Shown here piece after piece: positions 26,907 to 34,867 of a stretch of 64,000 bases of DNA (positions are counted from its first letter, which is position 1; each line of letters starts with the position of its first letter). Below the pieces are notes generated by a model. It was not told where the DNA came from and searched no databases. It was given only the letters and a program-made list of their open reading frames with translations. Origin of the DNA: Novosphingobium sp. (GTDB lineage: Bacteria > Pseudomonadota > Alphaproteobacteria > Sphingomonadales > Sphingomonadaceae); NCBI GenBank assembly GCA_026400375.1, contig JAPLPG010000235.1:1-64000 (forward strand), written 5' to 3'. The position numbers and the translations under genes were made by a program.

Positions 26907-27689
26907 TCAGCGCTTTTTCGCGCCCAGCTTTTCCGCCTCGGCAATCGCCGCGCGGGCAATCGGCTCCATCACCGCATACCCCTTGGCGTTGGGATGGATT
27001 CCATCCGGCGCCACGTCGGGGTTCATGCCCCCATCGGCGTTGACCAGTGCCGCGTGATAATCGGCAAACGCCGCGCCGCGCGCCTTGGCAAAGTCCTTCA
27101 GCCACGCGTTCAGCGTCACCACCTGCCGGGCCGGAGCGAGCAGCGGCTTCCACGGAAACTTCGCCGCCGGCAGGATGCTGCCGATGACCACGGCAATGCC
27201 GTTTGCCCGCGCCAGATCGACCATGGCGGCGATGTGGTTGGTATACATCTCCGGGCTGTTCGGGCCGGTATTGCCCGCCAGATCGTTGGTGCCGATCATG
27301 ATGTGCACCACGCGCGGCCGCAACCGCACCACGTCCTGATAGAAGCGCACCAGGATCTGCGGGCTGGTCTGCCCGCTGATCCCGCGTCCCACCGCACCGC
27401 TGACGAACAGCGATGGCGCAAGGCCCACCCAGTTCTCGGTGATCGAATCGCCGATGAACACCACGCGCGGGGCCTGGGCCAGCTGCTTGTCGGCCTCGGC
27501 AAAGCGGCACTGCCACGCCCAGTCGTACTGGCGCACATAGGGATGGGCAAAGTTCAGCCCGCGCTGGTCGGCCGGGCAGGGCTTGTCCAGCATCCCGTCG
27601 CCGGGCGGCGTGACCGTTGCGGGCGGGGCATTCTGCGCCAGCACCGGCGTTGCCGCCAGGGCCAGCACCGCCGCCAATACGTGCCGCAT
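26907..27689 (-). CDS. Exported SGNH/GDSL hydrolase
   Basis: A 260-residue protein with a signal peptide (MRHVLAAVLALAATPVLAQ). SGNH blocks are clear: block I GDSIT, block III IMIGTNDLAGN, block V PDGIHPNAKGY with the catalytic Asp and His. Such enzymes are lipases, esterases or acyl-sugar esterases in the periplasm. ATG 27689 overlaps the serine palmitoyltransferase stop by one base, so it belongs to the sphingolipid operon; a role in lipid trimming or in an unrelated ester cleavage is possible but unproven. Confidence 0.88.
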   Translation of the reverse strand: MRHVLAAVLALAATPVLAQNAPPATVTPPGDGMLDKPCPADQRGLNFAHPYVRQYDWAWQCRFAEADKQLAQAPRVVFIGDSITENWVGLAPSLFVSGAVGRGISGQTSPQILVRFYQDVVRLRPRVVHIMIGTNDLAGNTGPNSPEMYTNHIAAMVDLARANGIAVVIGSILPAAKFPWKPLLAPARQVVTLNAWLKDFAKARGAAFADYHAALVNADGGMNPDVAPDGIHPNAKGYAVMEPIARAAIAEAEKLGAKKR

Positions 27690-28888
27690 CAGATGATCCC
27701 CACGGCCTTCCCGGCGCGTTCGAACATGCCGATGATCGTCTGCACCTGATCGGCGGTATGTTCGGCGCAAAGCGAACAGCGCAGCAGCGTCATCCCGGCA
27801 GGCGTTGCCGGCGGGCGGGCAAGGTTCACGTAGAGCCCTTCGTGCAGGAGCGCCTCCCACATCGCCGCACCGCGCTCCAGATCGGGCATGATCACCGCGA
27901 TGATCGCGCTCTGCGCCTCGGGCGTGCCCAGCGAAAAGCCCTTGTCGCGCAAACCCTGATGCAGTGTGCGCGAATTTGCCCACAGATGCGCGCGCTTGTC
28001 CGCGCCGTGCATCAGTTTGCGGATGCTGGTGGTGGCCGTGTGCATCACGCTTGGCGGCAGCGAAGCGGTGAACACGTACGGGCGGCACACCAGCCGCAGG
28101 ATCTCGAACTTGGGGTGGTTGGAAACGCAGAAGCCGCCGACCGTGCCGACCGACTTGGAGAACGTGCCGATCACGAAGTCCACGTCGTCAAGGCAGCCCT
28201 GATCCTCGGCCACGCCGCGTCCGTTGGGGCCGATGAAGCCCATCGAATGGGCCTCGTCGACCAGCACCATCGCGCCGTGGTCCTTGGCCACGCGGATCAT
28301 CTCCTTCAGCGGCGCAATATCGCCCAGCATCGAATAGACGCCTTCGAGGATCACCAGCTTGCCTGCACCCTCGGGCACGCGCTTCAGGCGCTTTTCCATC
28401 GCCACGATGTCGTTGTGCTTGAACGGCACCACTTCGGCATCGCCCATCTTGCAGCCGTCCCAGATGGAGGCGTGGCTGTCGATGTCGAGGATGATGTAAT
28501 CGCCCTTGCCGGCCATCGTGCTGATGATGCCAAGGTTGGCCTGGTAGCCGGTGGAAAAGACCATCGCGTGGTCCATTCCATAGAAGTCCTTGAGCGCCTG
28601 TTCGCAGGCCTTGTGCCCGGCATAGGTTCCGTTCAGCACGCGGCTGCCGGTGGTGCCCGATCCGTAATCGTCGAGCGCCTGCTTGCCCGCCGCGATCACA
28701 TCGGGGTCAAAGGTCATGCCCATGTAGTTGTAGGTGCCAAGCAGGATCGTCTCGCGCCCGTTGCACACCGCCACGGTGGGCGAAATCACCCGCTCCATCA
28801 CCAGGTTGAACGGGTCTTCCACCCCGCCCGCCAGCAGCGCGCGGCGCTGTTCGATCAGCGGGTCGAACTTTGAAAAAAGGTCGGTCAT
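27689..28888 (-). CDS. spt: Serine palmitoyltransferase
   Basis: A 399-residue PLP alpha-oxoamine synthase that condenses L-serine with a C16 acyl donor to 3-ketosphinganine, the committed step of sphingolipid synthesis. It follows the Sphingomonas enzyme closely in blocks such as TILLGTYNYMGMTFDPDVI, VLVDEAHSMGF and GTFSKSVGTVGGF (PLP lysine). Downstream of an acyl carrier protein gene and upstream of the SGNH gene. Sphingomonads lack lipopolysaccharide and use glycosphingolipids in the outer membrane, so this gene is expected to be important. Confidence 0.95.
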   Translation of the reverse strand: MTDLFSKFDPLIEQRRALLAGGVEDPFNLVMERVISPTVAVCNGRETILLGTYNYMGMTFDPDVIAAGKQALDDYGSGTTGSRVLNGTYAGHKACEQALKDFYGMDHAMVFSTGYQANLGIISTMAGKGDYIILDIDSHASIWDGCKMGDAEVVPFKHNDIVAMEKRLKRVPEGAGKLVILEGVYSMLGDIAPLKEMIRVAKDHGAMVLVDEAHSMGFIGPNGRGVAEDQGCLDDVDFVIGTFSKSVGTVGGFCVSNHPKFEILRLVCRPYVFTASLPPSVMHTATTSIRKLMHGADKRAHLWANSRTLHQGLRDKGFSLGTPEAQSAIIAVIMPDLERGAAMWEALLHEGLYVNLARPPATPAGMTLLRCSLCAEHTADQVQTIIGMFERAGKAVGII

Positions 28889-28923
28889 TTAAGATCTCGT
28901 TTCCTGAAACCTACCCCGGATTC

Positions 28924-28993
28924 CGCTCGTCCTGAGCCTGTCGAAGGACACTTTGGCAGCGCCGGATGCTTCGACAAGCTCAGCATGAGCGGG
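28924..28993. repeat. Inverted pair of GTCGAAGG-type palindromic repeats
   Basis: CGCTCGTCCTGAGCCTGTCGAAGGA (28924 onward, 20+ bases) and its inverted relative ending CAGCATGAGCGG at 28993 flank an 18-base spacer. The same unit recurs at 42.9-43.0 kb and inside coaBC. It lies between acp and spt, where it could shape the operon mRNA. Confidence 0.8.
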
Positions 28994-29013
28994 ATTGGGG
29001 AGCCGTTATCGCC

Positions 29014-29253
29014 TCAACCCTGAAGCTTCGTCACGGCATCGATCAACTGGCCGTAATTCTCGATCTCGGCCTGCTGGTTCATGCTGATGATGATATCGAA
29101 TTCGTCCTCGATAGCCGCCACGAAGTCCATCACGGTCAGGCTGTCCCATTCAAGGTCGCCGGCAAACGTGGTCGCATCGGTCACCTCGATGCCCTTCTTG
29201 TTGAAGGGGCCGATCAGGTCGGCGATCTTTTCGGCGGTTGCGGCGCGATCCAT
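29014..29253 (-). CDS. Acyl carrier protein of the sphingolipid operon
   Basis: A 79-residue acyl carrier protein. The phosphopantetheine serine is S38 in the motif EWDSLTVMDF, followed by acidic helix II (AAIEDEFDIIISM). ATG 29253 has GGAG eight bases upstream; the GTG just before it is less suitable. Genes of this type sit beside spt in Caulobacter and sphingomonads and are needed for ceramide synthesis, where they probably supply the acyl chain to serine palmitoyltransferase. First gene of the acp-spt-SGNH unit. Confidence 0.92.
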   Translation of the reverse strand: MDRAATAEKIADLIGPFNKKGIEVTDATTFAGDLEWDSLTVMDFVAAIEDEFDIIISMNQQAEIENYGQLIDAVTKLQG

Positions 29254-29392
29254 CACTTGTTCTCCATCGGGCGATCAAACGCGCCCCTGCCAGACGATTG
29301 AGGCCGAAAAGCGGCGATTGCGCGCGCTTGTCAAGCGCTCGCCCCTTGTGTCATGCCGTTTATCCGCGAAAGATGCGCGTGTTGGGGGAATC

Positions 29393-30004
29393 ATGGCAGA
29401 CACTGGAACGCAGCCTGAACAGCCGCCCGCGCCGCCGATGGGCACGGCCATCGCTGCGCCCCGGGCCATGCCATCGGTCCCTTCGCCCTCGGGCTATTCC
29501 AATCACGCCATCCATCTTGTCCGCACCAGCCAGCAGATCACTCTCTCGCTCAGCCAGATGGCCGATGCCAAGGCCTCGATCCTGATGGGCGCAACGTTCG
29601 TCGTGTTCACCATTTCGGTGGGGCAGGCAAAGACCGGGGCGATGCCGTGGTCGCTCGGCGTTCTGGCCATTTTCGCCTTTATTTCAGCGATGTGCGCGGT
29701 GTTCACGGTGCTTCCGTCGATCAGCGGGCCAAGTTCGGCAAAGCTGAACGATGGCAAGTCGAACAAGCTGTTCTTCGGCTTCTTCACGCACATGGATGAA
29801 GAGGAATGGACCCTGTCGATCCTCGACGACCTGCGCAGCGATGAAGCCATCTTCCGCTCGATGCTGCATGATATCTACCAGAACGGGCAGGTCCTGCAGC
29901 GCAAGAAATACCGCTATCTCTCGATCGCGTATCGCAGCTTCATGGTCGGCCTGTGCCTGACCGCGGTAACCTTCATCATCGAATATGCGATCAGGTATTC
30001 CTAG
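29393..30004 (+). CDS. PycTM-like membrane protein (DUF5706), orphan Pycsar effector homologue
   Basis: A 203-residue protein. A proline/alanine-rich N-terminal tail (1-36) precedes HLVRTSQQITLSLSQMADAK and the first membrane segment ASILMGATFVVFTISVGQ (61-78), a second at about 85-108, a cytoplasmic loop (FFGFFTHMDEEEWTLSILDDL), and a third near 180-198. This matches the Pycsar TM effector family. No nucleotidyl cyclase lies nearby, so this is not a recognisable Pycsar defence pair. ATG 29393 follows TTGGGGG. Confidence 0.75.
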   Translation: MADTGTQPEQPPAPPMGTAIAAPRAMPSVPSPSGYSNHAIHLVRTSQQITLSLSQMADAKASILMGATFVVFTISVGQAKTGAMPWSLGVLAIFAFISAMCAVFTVLPSISGPSSAKLNDGKSNKLFFGFFTHMDEEEWTLSILDDLRSDEAIFRSMLHDIYQNGQVLQRKKYRYLSIAYRSFMVGLCLTAVTFIIEYAIRYS

Positions 30005-30363
30005 ACCAGCGCATTCACCGCCACCATGAAGGGTGCGATCGATACCGGCTTGGCCAGATAGCCTTCCGCCCCGGCCTCGCGGATCGCCTCTTCATCGCCC
30101 TTGCCGGCATAGGCGGTGACGGCAAGGATGGGGATGCCCTTCAGGTCCTCGTCCGCCTTCAGCGCTTCGATCAGGTCCATGCCGGAAATGTCGGGCAACT
30201 GGATGTCCATGATCACCAGATGCGGCATGAACAGGCGCGTGCGCTCAATCGCCACGCGCCCGTCGGCCACCGGTTCCACCTCGAACCCCTTGGCGCGCAG
30301 CAGGTCGCAGAACAGCTTGCGGTTGAGGTCGTTATCCTCGACAACCAGAATTCTTTTTGCCAC
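30001..30363 (-). CDS. DivK-like single-domain response regulator
   Basis: A 120-residue receiver with no output domain. Acidic pocket VVEDND, phospho-acceptor D in VIMDIQLPDISG, T in AVTAYAGKGDEE and K in LAKPVS are all present, and the order of residues follows Caulobacter DivK. GTG 30363 has AGG seven bases upstream; an earlier GTG (30369) is too near. Its stop shares the CTAG at 30001-30004 with the convergent PycTM-like gene. Probable role in cell-cycle or polarity signalling. Confidence 0.85.
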   Translation of the reverse strand: MAKRILVVEDNDLNRKLFCDLLRAKGFEVEPVADGRVAIERTRLFMPHLVIMDIQLPDISGMDLIEALKADEDLKGIPILAVTAYAGKGDEEAIREAGAEGYLAKPVSIAPFMVAVNALV

Positions 30364-30429
30364 TGACACGCCTGTTTCCCGAACTGCACCTAGGAGCACC
30401 TAGATGCCCCTTATGCCCCGCGAAAGGCC

Positions 30430-30705
30430 CTGACAATCATCCGCGAGCCTTCCTCCACGCCCGATGCCGCAGCGATTGCGCTGCAGGCGCTCGGCTGGGT
30501 CCTGTCCGATGGCCCCCGCGCCGAACGCTTCCTCGGATTGACCGGCCTCAGCCCGGATGACCTGCGCGCCGGGCTGGGAGATCCCGCCATTCTGGGTGCA
30601 GTTCTCGAATTTCTCGCCAATCACGAAGCGGACCTTGTCAACGCGGCCTTCGCGCTCGACATGTCGCCAGCGGCCATCATCGCCGCGCGAAAGGAACTGT
30701 CATGA
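30430..30705 (+). CDS. DUF3572 family protein, non-canonical start
   Basis: An in-frame open stretch of about 91 residues: PDAAAIALQALGWVLSDGPR, RFLGLTGLSPDDLRAGLGDP, then AVLEFLANHEADLV. This is the DUF3572 pattern. After the in-frame TAG at 30391 there is no ATG, GTG or TTG before the conserved part; CTG 30430 with AAAGG just upstream is the best start. It ends in an ATGA overlap with the HAD gene, which supports it as real. Function unknown. Confidence 0.7.
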   Translation: MTIIREPSSTPDAAAIALQALGWVLSDGPRAERFLGLTGLSPDDLRAGLGDPAILGAVLEFLANHEADLVNAAFALDMSPAAIIAARKELS

Positions 30706-31346
30706 GCCGCCCCCTGATCGTCAGCGATTGTGACGAGGTGCTGCTGCACATGGTCGCCCCGTTCCGTGACTGGCTGGGCCAAAAGGAAGGCGTGACCTTC
30801 AAGATGGACAGCGCCGATTTTTCAAAGGCGATGCGCTATGCCAAGGACGGCAGCCTGGTCCCGCCCGAACAGATATGGAGCCTGCTCAACAAGTTCTTCG
30901 ACACGGAAATGCACCGCCAGCAGGCGATTGCCGGGGCCGTAGCCGGGATCAACAAGGTTGCCGAAAACGCCGATGTGGTGATCCTCACCAACCTCAACGA
31001 TCACCGCCGCGAAACCCGTGCGCGGCAACTGGCCGATGTCGGCATCAACGCCCGCGTGTTCACCAACCAGGGGCCGAAAGGCCCGGCTCTGAAGGCGATC
31101 CTCGATGAATACAATCCCAGCCGCGCGCTGTTCATCGACGATCTGCCGCAGCACCACGATTCGGTGTCGCAGTTGACTCCGCAAGTGATCCGCCTGCACC
31201 TTTGTGGCGAACCGCTGCTTGCCCCGCACATCGATTGCGCGCATCAGGCGGGCCATGCGCACGCCCGGATCGACGATTGGGAAACGGCGCTGCCCTGGAT
31301 CATCGACCAGATTCATCTTGAAAATACCTCTGGAGACGCCGCGTGA
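30702..31346 (+). CDS. HAD superfamily hydrolase
   Basis: A 214-residue protein. Motif I is SDCDEVLL (nucleophile Asp in DCD), motif II VVILTNLND, and motif IV ALFIDDLPQHHDS. HAD proteins are mostly phosphatases; the small cap between motif I and II (FKMDSADFSKAMRYAKDG) does not identify the substrate. It overlaps DUF3572 and RidA genes by four bases on each side, so the five genes 30430-33696 are one operon. Confidence 0.8.
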   Translation: MSRPLIVSDCDEVLLHMVAPFRDWLGQKEGVTFKMDSADFSKAMRYAKDGSLVPPEQIWSLLNKFFDTEMHRQQAIAGAVAGINKVAENADVVILTNLNDHRRETRARQLADVGINARVFTNQGPKGPALKAILDEYNPSRALFIDDLPQHHDSVSQLTPQVIRLHLCGEPLLAPHIDCAHQAGHAHARIDDWETALPWIIDQIHLENTSGDAA

Positions 31347-31810
31347 CCGATAGCGTAGAAGCCCGGCTGGCCGACCTTGGCCACACCCTGCCTGCCGCAG
31401 CCGCGCCCGTGGCCGCCTATGTGCCAACCGTTCTGGCAGGCGGCCTGCTCCACGTTTCGGGCCAATTGCCGTTCATCGATGGCAAGCTGGTGACGGGGCG
31501 TCTGGGCGAGGACGTGAGCCTTGAGCAGGGCACCGCTGCCGCACAAGCCTGCGCGCTGATGATCCTGGCACAGGTCAAGGCCGCGCTCGGTTCGCTCGAC
31601 CGGGTGGAGCGCGTGGTCAAGCTGGGCGCGTTCATCTCCTCGACCGGCACCTTCACCGATCAGCCAAAGGTCGCCAACGGCGCATCCGAACTGATGGTGG
31701 CCGCATTCGGCGATGCCGGAAAGCATGCCCGCAGCGCAGTGGGCGTGCCGGTGCTGCCCTTGGGCGCTGCGGTGGAAGTCGATGCTATCCTTGCCATTCG
31801 CGCTGCTTGA
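31343..31810 (+). CDS. RidA-family protein
   Basis: A 155-residue Rid/YjgF/UK114-family protein, longer than canonical RidA (about 128), with LHVSGQLPFIDGKLVTGRLG and VLPLGAAVEVDAILAI. Canonical RidA hydrolyses reactive enamines via an arginine in the C-terminal half; that exact residue is not evident here, so it is better called a RidA subfamily member. GTG 31343 overlaps the HAD stop. It overlaps the following GDPD gene by 29 bases. Confidence 0.85.
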   Translation: MTDSVEARLADLGHTLPAAAAPVAAYVPTVLAGGLLHVSGQLPFIDGKLVTGRLGEDVSLEQGTAAAQACALMILAQVKAALGSLDRVERVVKLGAFISSTGTFTDQPKVANGASELMVAAFGDAGKHARSAVGVPVLPLGAAVEVDAILAIRAA

Positions 31811-32558
31811 CCGCTTTCTGGTCCCCGCGCCGAAGGAGGCGCGGGTCGGCTGGCTGAGAGGGCGCAGCTATGCCCATCGCGGGCTGCACGGCCCCGGCGT
31901 GCCGGAAAATTCGCCATCTGCCTTTGCGCTCGCCATCCAGCGCGGCATGGGCATCGAATGCGATGTGCAGCGCACCGCCGACGGGCAGGCGATGGTCTTC
32001 CACGATTGGGAGCTTGACCGGCTGACAGCCCAAGGCGGCGCGGTGATCGATCGCCGCGCCGATGAACTGGCCCGGCTGCCACTGACCGGCAGCAGCGATT
32101 GCATCCCCACCTTGCGCATGTTCCTCGATCAGGTGGCCGGCCAGGTTCCGGTGCTGATCGAACTGAAATCCAGGGCAGACATCCGCGTCGCGCCGTTGTG
32201 CCTTGCGGTGCGCCGCGCGCTCGAAGGCTATCCGGGCCAGGCGGCAGTGATGAGCTTCGATCCGCGCGTCAGCCGCTGGTTCGCGCGCCATTCGCCGCAC
32301 ATCCCCCACGGCCTTGTCGTCACCGAAAACGGCAGCCGCACGCTGCCTGCCACCATCAAGCTGCACATGGCCTTCTGGCAGGCCCGCCCGCTGTTCCTGG
32401 CGTGGGACGTGCGCGATCTGCCGAGCAAGTTCGTGGCCACGCAGCGCTGGCGCGGGTTCCCGGTGCTGACATGGACGGTGCGCTCTGCCGAACATGCCGC
32501 CCGCGCTGCCGAATGTGCCGATGGACCTATTGCCGAAGGGGCAGGCATCGGGGCATGA
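31782..32558 (+). CDS. Glycerophosphodiester phosphodiesterase
   Basis: A 258-residue GDPD-family TIM barrel. The N-terminal motif YAHRGLHGPGVPENSPSAF and the pair IECDVQRTADGQAMVFHDWEL hold the catalytic histidines and metal-binding acids, and LIELKS is conserved. It hydrolyses glycerophosphodiesters to glycerol-3-phosphate and an alcohol. ATG 31782 has GGTGGAAG upstream and lies inside the RidA end. Confidence 0.88.
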   Translation: MLSLPFALLDRFLVPAPKEARVGWLRGRSYAHRGLHGPGVPENSPSAFALAIQRGMGIECDVQRTADGQAMVFHDWELDRLTAQGGAVIDRRADELARLPLTGSSDCIPTLRMFLDQVAGQVPVLIELKSRADIRVAPLCLAVRRALEGYPGQAAVMSFDPRVSRWFARHSPHIPHGLVVTENGSRTLPATIKLHMAFWQARPLFLAWDVRDLPSKFVATQRWRGFPVLTWTVRSAEHAARAAECADGPIAEGAGIGA

Positions 32559-32565
32559 CGCGCGG

Positions 32566-33696
32566 GTGACCTACACCGCGCGCATCCACAAATCCGTTTC
32601 GGAAATCGCAGCCGCCGATTGGGACCGGCTGGCAGGCGAAGGCAACCCCTTCGTTTCCCATGCTTTCCTGAAGCTGCTGGAGGATTCGGGATCGGTCGGC
32701 GGCCGCTCCGGCTGGTCCCCGCTGCCCATCGTGATCGAGGGCGAAGGGGGCCGCCCCGCCGCCGCGCTGCCGGCCTATCTGAAGACCCACAGCCAGGGCG
32801 AATATGTGTTCGACCACGCCTGGGCCGATGCCTGGCACCGCGCCGGCGGCGACTATTACCCCAAGCTCCAGATCGCCGCGCCCTTCACCCCCGCCACCGG
32901 CCCGCGCCTGCTGCTGGGCGAGCGCGAGGACCTTGCCACGCCCTTGCTGCGCGCGGTGGAGCAATTGTGCGACAGCAACGGCCTGTCATCGGCCCACGCC
33001 ACGTTCGTCACGCCCGAACAGATGCCGCTGTTCGAAGCCGCCGGCTGGCTGCCGCGCAGCGATATCCAGTTCCACTGGGAAAACCGCGGCTACGCAAGCT
33101 TCGCCGATTTCCTGGCGGTCCTGTCCTCGGACAAGCGCAAGAACCTGCGCAAGGAACGCGCCAAGGCGCAGGACGGCGTCGAGATCCGCCAGCTGACCGG
33201 CGACATGATCCGCCCCGAACACTGGGACGCGTTCTGGCTGTTCTATCAGGACACCGGCATGCGCAAATGGGGCCGCCCCTACCTGACGCGCGAAGCGTTC
33301 GACCTGATCGGGCAGCGCATGGCCGACAAGGTGCTGCTGGTGCTGGCCTTCCTCGATGATCAGCCGGTCGCGGGCGCGATAAACTTCATCGGCGGCGATG
33401 CACTCTACGGCCGCTACTGGGGCGCGCTGGTGGAAAAGCCCTTCCTCCATTTCGAGCTGTGCTATTATCAGGCGATAGACGCCGCCATCGCGCTGGGCCT
33501 GTCGCGCGTGGAAGCCGGCGCCCAAGGCGGGCACAAGCTGGCGCGCGGCTATGAACCGGTCCAGACCCTATCGGCCCACTACATCGCCGACCCGGGCTTC
33601 CGCCGCGCCGTGGCCGATTTTCTGGAACGCGAACGGGCAGGGGTGGCGCAGGACCAGCTGGTGCTGGGCACGCGGACGCCGTTCAGGAAGGGGTGA
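32566..33696 (+). CDS. COG3146 predicted N-acyltransferase (GNAT/FemAB-like, DUF482)
   Basis: A 376-residue protein of the DUF482 family. Visible blocks: IAAADWDRLAGEGNPFVSHAF, SSDKRKNLRKERAKA, and VEAGAQGGHKLARGYEPVQT near the end. GTG 32566 lies eight bases after the GDPD stop; ATG 32521 inside GDPD is the alternative. The family is a tandem GNAT fold. It stands 3.7 kb from spt; the Caulobacter ceramide synthase is also an N-acyltransferase, so a role in ceramide formation is worth testing. Substrate not shown. Confidence 0.75.
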   Translation: MTYTARIHKSVSEIAAADWDRLAGEGNPFVSHAFLKLLEDSGSVGGRSGWSPLPIVIEGEGGRPAAALPAYLKTHSQGEYVFDHAWADAWHRAGGDYYPKLQIAAPFTPATGPRLLLGEREDLATPLLRAVEQLCDSNGLSSAHATFVTPEQMPLFEAAGWLPRSDIQFHWENRGYASFADFLAVLSSDKRKNLRKERAKAQDGVEIRQLTGDMIRPEHWDAFWLFYQDTGMRKWGRPYLTREAFDLIGQRMADKVLLVLAFLDDQPVAGAINFIGGDALYGRYWGALVEKPFLHFELCYYQAIDAAIALGLSRVEAGAQGGHKLARGYEPVQTLSAHYIADPGFRRAVADFLERERAGVAQDQLVLGTRTPFRKG

Positions 33697-33780
33697 GGGG
33701 GCGTGGTCTCACCAGCTCAAAACCTCGCCACACCGGGGTGATGGCAGTCTTTATGGCAAGCTGAAACGGGCCGAGGTCCG

Positions 33781-34194
33781 TCAGTCCAGCTTGGCGGACA
33801 GCAGGTTGGGGTTCCGAAGGACGACCTCAGATTTCTTTCGCCAGAATGGCGCGAAGTAGCGTGTCAATGCTAAGCTCGTCCAAGATCCATCTTCGAGGCC
33901 TTCAAGGATCGACTTTTGAAGCACTTGCCCGCGATAAATCTCGCGGACTCGAGCATTTCCGGAAAAGCACCACGCAACGAGGTCTAACGCTTCCGTTGCC
34001 TCATCGAAGTGCTGGTGCCAGCCACCGCTGCCTAAAAATACGGTCCATTCATCTCCGTCGCGGCGTAGCTCGACCGCGAAACCGCCAGAGCGGGGCGCAG
34101 CAATGCTGACCCATTGATCGCCTTTCGACCAATTCAATTCCGGGTGCTTCGCAAGCTTGTCAGCTAACGCGGCTAATGCGTCCATTTCATTCAC
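33781..34194 (-). CDS. Unknown 137-residue protein, lower GC
   Basis: Starts at GTG 34194 (MNEMDALAALADKLAKHPEL) and shares one base with the preceding gene's stop (TAGTG). The chain has aromatic-rich strands (DEWTVFLGSGGWHQHFDEAT, then YFAPFWRKKSEVVL). No motif was recognised. Its third codon positions are noticeably less GC-rich than those of the neighbours, which may mean recent transfer. The start and the coding nature are supported by the coupling only. Confidence 0.6.
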   Translation of the reverse strand: MNEMDALAALADKLAKHPELNWSKGDQWVSIAAPRSGGFAVELRRDGDEWTVFLGSGGWHQHFDEATEALDLVAWCFSGNARVREIYRGQVLQKSILEGLEDGSWTSLALTRYFAPFWRKKSEVVLRNPNLLSAKLD

Positions 34195-34553
34195 TAAGCC
34201 GCCGCCCGACCGCTGCGCAGCCATTCGCGGGCGCGGCGCTGGGCTTCGGCGATCTCGCGCGCGGTCATTTCGTCGGCCACGTCGGCGCGGCAGTAGGCGG
34301 CTTCCTCGTGTCCGCCCACAGCGGCCAGGTTGAACCACTTGTGGGCCTCGATCATGTCGCAAGGCACGCCGTTGCTGCCGGTCGAATAGGCCACCCCCAG
34401 ATCGAACAGCGCATTGCCATCGCCGTTGGCGGCGGCTGCCAGGCAGGTGGCGACAAGCAGGTCGCCTGCCGCTGTTGCCTGAGCCTTGGCCGATTGTGCC
34501 GAAATGCTTGCCGAATCATCCGGCGAGACGAGCTTGATCCATCCCTGAGCCAT
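34194..34553 (-). CDS. SEL1/TPR-like short repeat protein
   Basis: A 119-residue protein with one clear SEL1-like repeat (LFDLGVAYSTGSNGVPCDMI, then EAHKWFNLAAVGGHEEAAYC). SEL1 repeats mediate protein contacts. ATG 34553 has GGGGG about ten bases upstream; an ATG seven bases earlier is in another frame. The C-terminal tail (EIAEAQRRAREWLRSGRAAA) is helical and basic. Confidence 0.72.
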   Translation of the reverse strand: MAQGWIKLVSPDDSASISAQSAKAQATAAGDLLVATCLAAAANGDGNALFDLGVAYSTGSNGVPCDMIEAHKWFNLAAVGGHEEAAYCRADVADEMTAREIAEAQRRAREWLRSGRAAA

Positions 34554-34867
34554 TAACCATACCCCCTTCGAAGAAAGCTGGCCCCAAGCCTTCAGGGGTG
34601 CTTCCGATGGGGTGAAAGTCACAATTCTTGGTCAATAAATGGTTAACGCCGAAATTCTTGTGTTTTCGGTTGAAACAGATTGGGAAAACCACGGGTGATC
34701 CCTGACACTTCACGCCGCCTTAATGCACTGTATGCGCCTAATCGCTTGTGCGGGTCACAGGCCAATCCTATAGGCGCGGCAGCACAGAGTCTGCGCGCCC
34801 GCCGGGGAAACGAGGGGGGAAGAATGCAGGCCGGGAGGGGCGGATAGCTTGTTATGCGGAGGGCCGA
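34554..34867. other. Divergent intergenic region, 314 bases
   Basis: No gene seen. The part at 34610-34690 is AT-rich for this genome and could hold the promoter of the leftward SEL1-like gene. The GA-rich part at 34795-34865 is the leader of dksA with GGAGGG before its ATG. No clear -35/-10 pair stands out. Confidence 0.3.

Noticed and set aside
29393..30399. Pycsar anti-phage system
   Set aside because: Only an effector-like membrane protein is present. The neighbour is a response regulator, not a cyclase, so a defence call would be unsupported.
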